A stretch of 64,000 nt of DNA. Origin: Lachnospiraceae bacterium (GTDB lineage: Bacteria; Bacillota; Clostridia; Lachnospirales; Lachnospiraceae). Each line of letters begins with the position of its first letter. Within the stretch, counting starts at the first letter, position 1. The DNA lies in assembly GCA_910575445.1 (NCBI GenBank), contig CAJTFW010000001.1:558001-622000 (forward strand). The letters are read 5' to 3'. This document shows positions 16,853-25,617 of the stretch, in pieces. The position numbers were made by a program, and so were the translations under genes. Under the pieces are notes generated by a model that saw nothing but the letters and a program-made list of their open reading frames with translations, did not search any database and was not told the origin of the DNA.

Positions 16853-18448
16853 ATGGCTGAAGGGAAAGATTTATTACAGGTATTATGGAGCGGTGCAGAT
16901 GTACTTAGAGGGAAAATGGATGCAAATGAGTATAAAACATATCTTTTAGGATTGGTTTTTTATAAATATTTATCAGATTCGTATTTGGTGAAAATCTATG
17001 ACCTCATTATGGACGAAAATCCAAATAGTCTTGAAGAAGCACAGCACGTGTATGAAGAAGCAATGAAATCAGATGATGCCGAAGAATTACTGAATGAGAT
17101 AAAGAAATCAAAACATTATACTCTTGAGCCTGACATGACATATATAAGTATGTTAAATGCTGCTAAAAATAATTCTTTTAACAGAGAGAAACTGCAGGCA
17201 GCTTTTAACCGTATAGAGGAATCTGATGTATTATTCAACGGCCTATTTGCGGATGTAGATTTATATTCGAACCGGCTTGGTACCGGTGACCAGAAGCAGA
17301 GTGCCACAATTGCGGAAGTCATCAAGGTATTGGATGGCGTGGATATTATCCATACGGAAGGAGATGTCCTTGGTAACGCATATGAGTATCTGATTGGTCA
17401 ATTTGCGTCTGAGACAGGTAAAAAGGCTGGAGAATTTTATACGCCACATGGCCCTGCGCAGATCCTTTGCAGGATTGCCATATCCGGTCAGGAAGGGAAA
17501 AAGGGATTACAGGTATATGATCCATGTATGGGGTCTAGCTCGTTGATGCTTAGCTGTAGAAATTACTCAAAAGAGCCAGATTACATTAAATACTATGGAC
17601 AGGAACTTATGCCATCAACCTATAATTTGGCACGCATGAATATGTTTCTGCATGGAGTCCTGCCTGAAAACCAGCACTTGCGTAACGGAGATACCCTTGA
17701 TGCTGATTGGCCGACAGATGAAGAAACAGAATTTGATGTTGTAACAATGAATCCGCCATATTCAGCGAATTGGTCTGCCGCAGAGGGATTCAAACAGGAT
17801 GAACGGTTTATGGATTATGGAGGCAAACTGGCTCCTAAGTCAAAAGCGGATTATGCCTTTTTATTACATGGGTTCTATCATCTAAAGCAGACAGGTACGA
17901 TGGCGATTGTCCTTCCCCACGGCGTTTTATTCAGAGGAGCGGCAGAAGGGGCGATCAGGGAGACACTCCTCATGAATGGGTCGATCTATGCTGTTATTGG
18001 GCTTCCGTCAAATATGTTTTATAATACTTCTATTCCAACTTGCATTGTAGTATTGAAAAAGCACAGGGAAGGTCGGGATGTATTGTTTATTGATGCTTCC
18101 AAGATGTATGAAAAGGAAAAGAAACAGAATGTCATGCGCGAGGAACACATTGACAGAGTGCTGGAATTGTATACTGCCAGAAAACCAGTTGATAAAGTGG
18201 CTTATCTTGCATCATTTGAGGATATCAAGGCAAACGACTATAACCTGAATATTCCAAGATATGTAGATACCAGTGAGGAAGAACCAGAAGTGGATATCCG
18301 GCAGCTTTCCGCATCTATAAGGGAGACAAACAGAGCCATCAAAGAGGGAAATGGCGCTTTGCTGGAGATGCTTGAGGAATTGACTTTTGCAAATACGGAA
18401 ACGAAGGATGCTGTTGAAGAATTTATCAGTGTTCTTAAGGAGGTGTGA
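16853..18448 (+). CDS. hsdM: Type I restriction-modification methyltransferase subunit M
   Basis: A 531-residue N6-adenine methyltransferase. It has an N-terminal helical HsdM_N domain, then DPCMGSS (residues 223-229, the SAM-binding DPAxGSG motif) and the catalytic NPPY (300-303) followed by SANW. GQELMPSTYNLARMNMFLHG is typical of the family. It methylates the target site with HsdS to protect host DNA. Second gene of the operon. The next gene overlaps or starts within two bases of the stop, so translation is coupled. Confidence 0.95.
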   Translation: MAEGKDLLQVLWSGADVLRGKMDANEYKTYLLGLVFYKYLSDSYLVKIYDLIMDENPNSLEEAQHVYEEAMKSDDAEELLNEIKKSKHYTLEPDMTYISMLNAAKNNSFNREKLQAAFNRIEESDVLFNGLFADVDLYSNRLGTGDQKQSATIAEVIKVLDGVDIIHTEGDVLGNAYEYLIGQFASETGKKAGEFYTPHGPAQILCRIAISGQEGKKGLQVYDPCMGSSSLMLSCRNYSKEPDYIKYYGQELMPSTYNLARMNMFLHGVLPENQHLRNGDTLDADWPTDEETEFDVVTMNPPYSANWSAAEGFKQDERFMDYGGKLAPKSKADYAFLLHGFYHLKQTGTMAIVLPHGVLFRGAAEGAIRETLLMNGSIYAVIGLPSNMFYNTSIPTCIVVLKKHREGRDVLFIDASKMYEKEKKQNVMREEHIDRVLELYTARKPVDKVAYLASFEDIKANDYNLNIPRYVDTSEEEPEVDIRQLSASIRETNRAIKEGNGALLEMLEELTFANTETKDAVEEFISVLKEV

Positions 18449-18450
18449 TT

Positions 18451-19680
18451 GTGGCAGATACACCGAAGATAAGATTTAAGGGATTTGCGGATGCTTGGGA
18501 ACAGCGTAAGCTCTCTGAGGTTGCTACAATGCATGCTAGAATTGGTTGGCAAAATTTGCGGACATCAGAGTTTCTTGACAGTGGGGAGTACATGTTAATT
18601 ACTGGTACAGATTTTGATGATGGGCGAGTAAATTATGATACTTGCCATTATGTAGAAAAGGAAAGATATGAGCAAGATAAACATATTCAAATTAAGAATG
18701 GTAGTATCTTAATTACTAAGGATGGAACATTAGGAAAAGTGGCGTATGTTCAAGGGTTATCAATGCCTGCGACATTAAATGCGGGAGTGTTTAATGTGGT
18801 TATTAAAGATGAAAAGAAAGTGGATGGTAAGTATTTGTTCCAGTATCTAAAAGCTCCTTTTCTAATGGATTATGTTAATCAAAAGGCGACTGGCGGAACA
18901 ATAAAACATTTAAACCAAAATATTCTTGTGGATTTTCCTGTGATGTTGCCATTTATAGATGAACAAGTGATGTTAGGGAGGTATTTTGAAACCCTCGACC
19001 ACCTTATCACCCTTCACCAGCATAAGTGTGATGAGACAAAAGAACTGAAGAGATATATGTTGCAAAAAATGTTCCCCCGGAATGGTAAGAAAAATCCGGA
19101 AATTCGATTTTCAGGATTTACTGACGATTGGGAACAGCGTAAGTATTCTGAAATCATTGACCTCTTATCAGGACAAGATTTTAATCCTAATGAATATAAC
19201 GAGGATGGTATTGGAATCCCATATCTTACAGGAGCTAGTTGCATTGAAAATGGCCATACAATAGCTATAAGGTGGACGGAGTGTCCGCGTTGTATTGCTA
19301 AACAGGGAGATACCGTTTTTGTCTGTAAAGGTTCTGGTTGCGGCACAATTGCAACAGTAAACCAAGAAAAAGCCCATATTGCAAGGCAATTTATGGCACT
19401 GAAGGTAAAAATGAATCGATTAGATAATAAGTTTAATTATTACCTTCTGACTTCTGTGATGAAGAATATTAAAACGGATGCAAGAGGGCTTATTGCTGGT
19501 ATTGCCAGAGATGCAGTTCTTACACAAGAAGTCAAAATACCTTCTCTTGAAGAACAAGAGGAAATTGCAGATTATTTTCGGAATCTCGACCACCTCATCA
19601 TCCTTCACCAGCGTAAGTGTGATGAGTTAAAGGAAGTAAAGAAGTTTATGCTACAGAATATGTTTCCACAGAAAGGATAG
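18451..19680 (+). CDS. hsdS: Type I restriction-modification specificity subunit S
   Basis: About 409 residues with two target-recognition domains, each ended by a conserved helix. The arrangement is internally repeated: IRFKGFADAWEQRKLSE (near residue 7) and IRFSGFTDDWEQRKYSE (near 217), and LDHLITLHQHKCDETKELKRYML and LDHLIILHQRKCDELKEVKKFML closing each half. The subunit reads the bipartite DNA target for both methylation and restriction. GTG at 18451 is chosen because AAGGAGG at 18436-18442 is well spaced for it; GTG 18445 is too close. The internal repeats are natural sites for recombinational swapping of recognition domains. Confidence 0.95.
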   Translation: MADTPKIRFKGFADAWEQRKLSEVATMHARIGWQNLRTSEFLDSGEYMLITGTDFDDGRVNYDTCHYVEKERYEQDKHIQIKNGSILITKDGTLGKVAYVQGLSMPATLNAGVFNVVIKDEKKVDGKYLFQYLKAPFLMDYVNQKATGGTIKHLNQNILVDFPVMLPFIDEQVMLGRYFETLDHLITLHQHKCDETKELKRYMLQKMFPRNGKKNPEIRFSGFTDDWEQRKYSEIIDLLSGQDFNPNEYNEDGIGIPYLTGASCIENGHTIAIRWTECPRCIAKQGDTVFVCKGSGCGTIATVNQEKAHIARQFMALKVKMNRLDNKFNYYLLTSVMKNIKTDARGLIAGIARDAVLTQEVKIPSLEEQEEIADYFRNLDHLIILHQRKCDELKEVKKFMLQNMFPQKG

Positions 19681-19683
19681 CTT

Positions 19684-22641
19684 ATGGCAGAATTAGAATC
19701 CGTAATGGAAAAGAGATTGATAGACCAGCTTTGCTGTGATGAGTCTCAATGGACCTACAGACCTGATATCAGAACAGAGGAACAGCTATGGAATAATTTT
19801 AAATATATCTTGGAACAGAATAATAAAGCGAAACTTAATGATGTTCCTCTCAGCGGTTCCGAGTTTGCAAAGATAAAGAATGATTTATCTCACGCTTCAT
19901 TCTATGATGCCGGGAAATGGATGGTAGGAGAAAATGGCAAGGTATATGTCCATGTCCAGCGTGGGAATGAAACATTGCATCTTATGGTGATGAATAATGA
20001 ACATGTGGCTGGCGGATCAAGTGTGTACGAGGTTATCAATCAATACCAGGCGTTTAAGACAGAGGATACAGAGGATGATAGAGACAGGCGTTTTGACGTA
20101 ACGCTCCTTATTAATGGAATTCCTTTAATCCATATTGAACTTAAGAACAAAGAACATTCCTATATGGATGCCTATCGCCAGATTAAGAAATATATTGCAG
20201 AGGGTAAGTTCCACGGCATTTTTTCAAATGTGCAGATGTTTGTAGTAAGTAATGCTGTAGATACAAAGTATTTTTCTGCTGCGAGAGATACGGAACTGAA
20301 CAAAAAATTTATCACAGGATGGCTTGATAAAGAAAATCATCCTGTCTGTGATTATCTTGAGTTTGCTAGGGCTGTTCTTAAAATTCCTGAAGCACATGAG
20401 ATGATTACCAGATATACAGTTCTTGATAACGATAAAAGGAAACTTTTGATACTGCGTCCATATCAGATTCATGCGATTGAAGCAATGCGGGCAGCATCGA
20501 AGCGGGGAAAATCTGGATTTATCTGGCATACGACAGGTTCCGGGAAAACAATGACTTCTTACAAAGCTACAAGAAATCTGCTGATGGATATTCCAGCAAT
20601 TGAGAAAACGGTATTCCTCATTGATAGGAAAGATCTTGATATGCAGACTAAAATGGCGTTTCAGTCATACGCGGATAATGATACGATTGACGTGGATGAT
20701 ACGGACTATGTCGATTCCCTTATCCAAAAGATGTCGGATGACAACCGCCAGATGATAGTAACCACTCGTCAGAAAATGCAGATTATGGTAAATCGGCGTC
20801 TAAAGGAAGGGACTAAGCGATATGATAAAATTAAGGCGTTAAAGGTCGCTTTTGTTGTTGATGAATGCCACAGGGCTGTAACGCCACAAACCAAAAGAGA
20901 CCTTGAAAAGTTTTTCACCAATTCATTATGGTATGGTTTTACGGGGACACCCATTTTTGATGAGAACAGCTATGAACAGAAAGGCGATTTGCCCCAGACC
21001 ACGGAGCAGTTATATGGAAAGTGTCTGCATAGCTATACCATTAAAGAGGCTATCCATGATGAAGCGGTTTTAGGATTCATGGTTGAGAATCTTGGGTCTA
21101 AGGATTTAAGTGTCGAGGATACAAAAAAAGTGTATGAGACGGAAGCGCATATGCGGAAAGTCTTGAATGTCATTCTGAATCAGTCCTATGACAAATTTGG
21201 CATGAAAAATGGCAGGGGCAGAACCTATGAGGCGATATTGACAACCAGCTCTATCCCAATGGCACAGAAGTATTATGATTTACTCAAAAAAGTGAAAGAA
21301 GGTAATGACGAGTTAAAGATTAGTGATGATATACGTAAGGCTTTGCCTGACTTTCCAAAATTTGCTATAACCTATTCGTTGTCGGAAAATGATGAAGCCT
21401 CCATGGTCAATCAGGATAAAATGAAGAAATCGTTAATAGATTACAATGATATGTTTGGAAGCAGTTACAAGATTGAGGCCATTAATACTTACAACAATAA
21501 TCTCAATGAGCGGCTGGCCAGAAAAGAGAAGAAGTATCTGGACCGGAGCCAGCAGCTTGATTTGGTTATTGTCGTTGACAGACTTTTAACAGGGTTTGAT
21601 GCACCATGCCTTTCTATTTTGTTTATGGATAGACAGCCTATGGCTCCGCAGAATATTATTCAGGCATTTTCCCGAACTAACCGATTGTTTGATACCAATA
21701 AGCAGTATGGGCAGATTGTAACATTCCAGGCTCCGAAAAAGTATAAAGATGCAATAAATGAGGCTTTGAGATTATATTCCCGTGGAGGTGACGGCAATCC
21801 TATTGCAGAGGATTGGGATGATGTGAAGGCATCCTTTTCCATATCTCTTAAAACAATCCGCAATCTGGCACAAACATCTGCGGATATAGCAGGTTTATCA
21901 CGCAAACAGAAAAAGGCATTTATAAATCTTTTCAGAGCACTGGATCATGATTTTGCACACCTAAAATCATTTTCTGTATATGAACCACATATATTGGACG
22001 AATTCGGCTTTTCCGAAGATGAATATGAAAATTATGCAGCAATGTATAAGAATGTGATGGAGGAGTTAAAAAAACCAGATGATAGCCCGAACCCGGATGA
22101 AGAGCCTGTATGGGATGATTATGACTTGGTGGCCTACAGCAAACTGAGGATTGATTTTGAGTATATTGTAGAATTGCTACGAGGTGTTGTGGAGTCCTTA
22201 GACCAGTCACAAGATGATTTTAATGAGGCTGAATTTGAAACCAGAATAAGGGCTATTAGAGAAATTATAAAAGAGTTTGCAAGTGATAATCCCAAGATGG
22301 GTGTATTGCTTACGCAGGTTGTGGATGAGATTGAAAAAGACAAAGAAAGATTCTTGGGACAGGATATTTCTGTTATTATTAATCAGATGCGTTATACCGC
22401 TATTGATATAGAAATCAGGAAATATGCTGAAAAATGGTATCTGGATTTTGAAGATGTTAAGTATGAAGCCTTTCATTTTAGAGATGGTGAACTTGCAAAT
22501 GAAAATAAATTGAAGGACAGTGCAGACTACGCAGCTTATAAGGAAGAAACAGAAGATGCCTTGCCTAAATTCAAATTCAGGAAACTGATGATTGATGAAT
22601 TCAAGACCATGCTGATGCCAGAAATTTTGCCATTATTGTAA
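19684..22641 (+). CDS. hsdR: Type I restriction endonuclease subunit R
   Basis: A 985-residue motor nuclease that translocates and cuts unmodified DNA. The N-terminal PD-(D/E)XK nuclease has Asp138 and ExK at 152-154 (IELK). The superfamily 2 helicase core has Walker A TTGSGKT (about 283-289), the DECH box in FVVDECHRA and the TGTPI motif. The C-terminal helical part contacts the methylase core. It starts three bases after hsdS and closes the operon. Full length and intact. A 7-bp inverted repeat (ATCTGGT/ACCAGAT) just after the stop may be a weak terminator. Confidence 0.95.
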   Translation: MAELESVMEKRLIDQLCCDESQWTYRPDIRTEEQLWNNFKYILEQNNKAKLNDVPLSGSEFAKIKNDLSHASFYDAGKWMVGENGKVYVHVQRGNETLHLMVMNNEHVAGGSSVYEVINQYQAFKTEDTEDDRDRRFDVTLLINGIPLIHIELKNKEHSYMDAYRQIKKYIAEGKFHGIFSNVQMFVVSNAVDTKYFSAARDTELNKKFITGWLDKENHPVCDYLEFARAVLKIPEAHEMITRYTVLDNDKRKLLILRPYQIHAIEAMRAASKRGKSGFIWHTTGSGKTMTSYKATRNLLMDIPAIEKTVFLIDRKDLDMQTKMAFQSYADNDTIDVDDTDYVDSLIQKMSDDNRQMIVTTRQKMQIMVNRRLKEGTKRYDKIKALKVAFVVDECHRAVTPQTKRDLEKFFTNSLWYGFTGTPIFDENSYEQKGDLPQTTEQLYGKCLHSYTIKEAIHDEAVLGFMVENLGSKDLSVEDTKKVYETEAHMRKVLNVILNQSYDKFGMKNGRGRTYEAILTTSSIPMAQKYYDLLKKVKEGNDELKISDDIRKALPDFPKFAITYSLSENDEASMVNQDKMKKSLIDYNDMFGSSYKIEAINTYNNNLNERLARKEKKYLDRSQQLDLVIVVDRLLTGFDAPCLSILFMDRQPMAPQNIIQAFSRTNRLFDTNKQYGQIVTFQAPKKYKDAINEALRLYSRGGDGNPIAEDWDDVKASFSISLKTIRNLAQTSADIAGLSRKQKKAFINLFRALDHDFAHLKSFSVYEPHILDEFGFSEDEYENYAAMYKNVMEELKKPDDSPNPDEEPVWDDYDLVAYSKLRIDFEYIVELLRGVVESLDQSQDDFNEAEFETRIRAIREIIKEFASDNPKMGVLLTQVVDEIEKDKERFLGQDISVIINQMRYTAIDIEIRKYAEKWYLDFEDVKYEAFHFRDGELANENKLKDSADYAAYKEETEDALPKFKFRKLMIDEFKTMLMPEILPLL

Positions 22642-22726
22642 TATCTGGTTCAAAACAGGCTAGAAATCAAAAGTACCAGATTAAAGGGTAGATAAGGAAA
22701 AAATACAGTTCTTCATATATCGATTT

Positions 22727-22960
22727 TTGAATAAGACTATTACAGAGCTTAGATGTCGGGAATTACTACGTGATGAAAAGGGAATTTCTCAATGTACACA
22801 ACAAGGAAGGTTGATAGAGATTTTCTATAATGGGAAAAATACTACTGGTAGCATTGTATTTGATAAACATGTTATCAGTTCCCAGATAATTGATACCTTA
22901 TTAGAGGGAAAGCAGTATACGATTCTTTTATATGATAAAGGCCTTATTCAGACAGAGTAG
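22727..22960 (+). CDS. Small hypothetical protein (77 aa)
   Basis: A 77-residue frame with a TTG start and a poor ribosome site (AAGGAAA about 30 bases upstream). The sequence has a beta-rich appearance, with VFDKHVISSQIIDTLLEGKQYTILLYDKG. I recognise no family. It sits between hsdR and the helicase operon and its stop is directly followed by a 30-bp tyrosine recombinase relic. It could be the tail of a truncated gene rather than a functional one. Confidence 0.35.
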   Translation: MNKTITELRCRELLRDEKGISQCTQQGRLIEIFYNGKNTTGSIVFDKHVISSQIIDTLLEGKQYTILLYDKGLIQTE

Positions 22961-22961
22961 T

Positions 22962-22991
22962 TTGTTCCAAAAGTAGGGTAGCAAAAGAATG
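22962..22991 (-). pseudogene. 30-bp relic of a tyrosine recombinase gene
   Basis: This stretch matches 34790-34819 at 29 of 30 bases. In that position it encodes the conserved catalytic-box region (HSFATLLLEQ) of the tyrosine recombinase. Same strand orientation as the recombinase. No coding continuity survives around it, so it is a scar, probably left at a cargo junction. Confidence 0.55.
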
Positions 22992-23137
22992 CCAAAGTCA
23001 TGAAACTTGATTTCTGATTTATATTTCATTATTTATTATATTTTTGAAATAAATTTAAGAAAAAGTACTTTTCTAATGTCAATATTGATGATAATATAAA
23101 TAATTTTAAATATTACACATTTACCCCTCGTCCTCTG

Positions 23138-24937
23138 ATGTATGGGGGTATGTATGAAGTGGATGATGAACTAACCGCTTTGTTAATTGAGGCTCATCGG
23201 AATATTGGCTTTTTGGAAGGATTACTTAAATATGCTTCCAATAAAAATACATTCAGTGAATTGATGTTGTTAAAAGAGTGTGCATATTCCCTAATGATTG
23301 ACTATGATAGCCCTACTTTCCAAGATATACTTGTTAATCGTGGGAGTGGCAAAGGGGATATTGTACCAATTACTAATCTCGAATTGACTTATAAGACGGC
23401 GAGAAATATGACAATTTCTGCTCTGAGCCTGAGTAAATTATGTGGAATTACAATAATGCTTGTTAGTAGTATGTTTCAGAATTTACAATATTTATCGAGT
23501 GCAAATGTACTGGAGGAGAGAGCGATGAATATTAAACCAAGAGGAAAACAGGAAGAGGTTATGGCACTTCCTGCAAAAGGACATATTGTTGTTTTGGGAA
23601 CGGCAGGAAGCGGAAAAACGACCGTTGCTTTGTTACGCGCTCATCATCTTGCCAACATTCCTAAGGGTGGCAAGGTGCTGCTTGTTACGTTTAATAGGGC
23701 TTTAGTCAAATATATGCGTGGTCTAAGCGATTATCAAACGCAAAAACTTGTGATCGAAAATTATCATACATTTGCTTGTGGCTATTTGAATAGTCGCGGG
23801 CAAATGCCACATCGAAACGGAATTGCAGGTCCAGATAAAAAAGCATCTTACATAGAACAGGTTGTGGATTATTTTAAAAAGAAATATCCAACAGAAACAA
23901 CTTTTAAGCGTTCTATAGAATTTTTTATTGAGGAAATTACATTTATAGAAAGATTTGGGTTTTCTAGTTTTGCTGAGTATAAAGAAGCAGAACGTATTGG
24001 GCGTGTATCTGCAAATATTAAACGTGAAAATAGAAAATGGATTTTCGAAGTATATGAAAAATATAGAGAGTTGCGTGAAGCAGACGGTAAAAAATATGAT
24101 TGGGATGACTTGGCGTTATATGTCTTTAATGAATTGCAAAATGACAATAGTGAACGGAGATATACACATATTATTGTAGATGAAGGGCAAGATTTTTCGC
24201 CAATGATGATTAAGTCATTGGTAGAGTCTGTAGCTGATAATGGCTCTTTTACATTTTTTGGAGATGTTGCACAACAAATCTATGGCAGTCGCCTGTCATG
24301 GCGTGATTCAGGTATAGACATAAATAAAATATGGCGCTTTGACGTAAACTATCGCAATCCTGCGACAATTACGGAATTTGCAAAGGCCATAACCCAAATT
24401 AAATACTGGCGACAAGATGGAGATATGGTAGAAGCTGCTTCTCAGATTGCAGAAGGACCAAAGCCAATATTGATAGAGTTTTCCCATAAACAACATGAAG
24501 TTAATTGGATTGTGGATCGTGCAATAGCGATAGGAAAAACATCGTCTACTGTTATTGTTTGCAGAAATAGAGCTGATATTGATATCTTCTTACCTTTATT
24601 AAAAAATAGAGGTTGTGAAGCAATAGAAATAAATAAAGAAACCCCTGGTTTTGCCCATTTAAAAAAAGTATATCTTACGACTTTTCACGCTGCAAAAGGT
24701 CTGGAATTTGACAATGTATTTATTCCATATCTAACTGAGGATAAGTTCCCGGATCCCGATATGATTTCGAAGGCTGTTTCTATTGAGGAAACGTATGCAG
24801 ATGAAGTAAAACTTCTTTATGTTGCAGCAACCCGATCTAAATATGGTCTTTATATGACCTACTGTGGAAATTTGTCGACTTTATTTCCACGAGATTCGGA
24901 TACTTACGATTTCTACTATGAGGAGGATTTGTCATGA
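23138..24937 (+). CDS. UvrD/Rep-like superfamily 1 helicase with unusual N-terminal extension
   Basis: A 599-residue frame. From residue 130 on it is a UvrD/PcrA-like SF1 helicase: Walker A GTAGSGKTT (154-162), Walker B IIVDEGQDFSPMM, VNYRNPATI, TTFHAAKGLEFDNVFIP and LYVAATRS motifs. The first 129 residues are different. LLIEAHRNIGFLEGLL and KECAYSLMIDYDSPTFQDIL resemble the N-terminal Fic/DOC domain, with its SxIEGT motif degraded and no Fic catalytic core following. A second start at ATG 23525 has GGAGG at an ideal distance, so the helicase may be translated alone. It overlaps the DarT-like gene by four bases (ATGA), so the two are coupled. Confidence 0.85.
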   Translation: MYGGMYEVDDELTALLIEAHRNIGFLEGLLKYASNKNTFSELMLLKECAYSLMIDYDSPTFQDILVNRGSGKGDIVPITNLELTYKTARNMTISALSLSKLCGITIMLVSSMFQNLQYLSSANVLEERAMNIKPRGKQEEVMALPAKGHIVVLGTAGSGKTTVALLRAHHLANIPKGGKVLLVTFNRALVKYMRGLSDYQTQKLVIENYHTFACGYLNSRGQMPHRNGIAGPDKKASYIEQVVDYFKKKYPTETTFKRSIEFFIEEITFIERFGFSSFAEYKEAERIGRVSANIKRENRKWIFEVYEKYRELREADGKKYDWDDLALYVFNELQNDNSERRYTHIIVDEGQDFSPMMIKSLVESVADNGSFTFFGDVAQQIYGSRLSWRDSGIDINKIWRFDVNYRNPATITEFAKAITQIKYWRQDGDMVEAASQIAEGPKPILIEFSHKQHEVNWIVDRAIAIGKTSSTVIVCRNRADIDIFLPLLKNRGCEAIEINKETPGFAHLKKVYLTTFHAAKGLEFDNVFIPYLTEDKFPDPDMISKAVSIEETYADEVKLLYVAATRSKYGLYMTYCGNLSTLFPRDSDTYDFYYEEDLS

Positions 24938-25614
24938 GTGCATACGATATTTTGACAACACGCGGCGTTACTCGACTATGTCATTTTACAAAGTTTCAAA
25001 ACCTGACACATATTATCACTTCTGCAGATGGTGTTTTGGCTAGCAGTTCAATACGCCAAGATACGAAAAATGTAAATGATACCGCACGTTATGATGGGGA
25101 ATTGGATTTTGTATGCTGTTCTGTACAGTACCCAAATTCGTGGTTCTTAAAAAGAGCTAGGCAGAATAATTCGGATAAAATTTTTAAAGAGTGGGTTGTT
25201 TTGTATATTGATTTGAGCATACTAAAGTATAAAAATACAAAATTTTGTCCTTGCAATGCAAGTAAGGCAAATGGAGCTTACATAAGCAAAAACATGGATA
25301 ATATAGATTCTATTTTTGCCTCTACTGTTTCTACTTTTGCTTATCCAAGAACATCAAAAATGCTTTCTTGCTGTCCAACAGATGGACAAGCCGAGATATT
25401 GATAGAAAATAGTATTCCACGAGAATATATCAGGGGCATTGCCGTTGGTAACGAGGATGTTGCAGGACGCGTCTATTCAATTTTAAAAATGTATGGTGTG
25501 AAGCATATAAGTATGTATATTGCTCCAGATGTATTGACTACGAAATGGAGCAATATGATTAAAGAGGGCTGTTCACCAAACGAATTTCGGTTTAAAGGGC
25601 CAGAGGAGGGTTAA
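24934..25614 (+). CDS. DarT-like ADP-ribosyltransferase (DUF4433 family)
   Basis: A 226-residue protein with the DarT layout: RLCHFTKFQNLTHII near the N-terminus (His17), an LDFVCCSVQYPNSWFL segment where DarT has its YVPFYF-type motif, a WVVLYIDLSIL strand, and QAEILIENSIPREYIRGIAV near the end, with Glu154 at the catalytic glutamate position. DarT enzymes attach ADP-ribose from NAD to thymidines in single-stranded DNA and act as toxins or anti-phage effectors. Target specificity here is inferred. The stop is three bases before the next gene, an ADP-ribosylglycohydrolase, which is the expected partner activity. Confidence 0.75.
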   Translation: MSAYDILTTRGVTRLCHFTKFQNLTHIITSADGVLASSSIRQDTKNVNDTARYDGELDFVCCSVQYPNSWFLKRARQNNSDKIFKEWVVLYIDLSILKYKNTKFCPCNASKANGAYISKNMDNIDSIFASTVSTFAYPRTSKMLSCCPTDGQAEILIENSIPREYIRGIAVGNEDVAGRVYSILKMYGVKHISMYIAPDVLTTKWSNMIKEGCSPNEFRFKGPEEG

Positions 25615-25617
25615 ATT

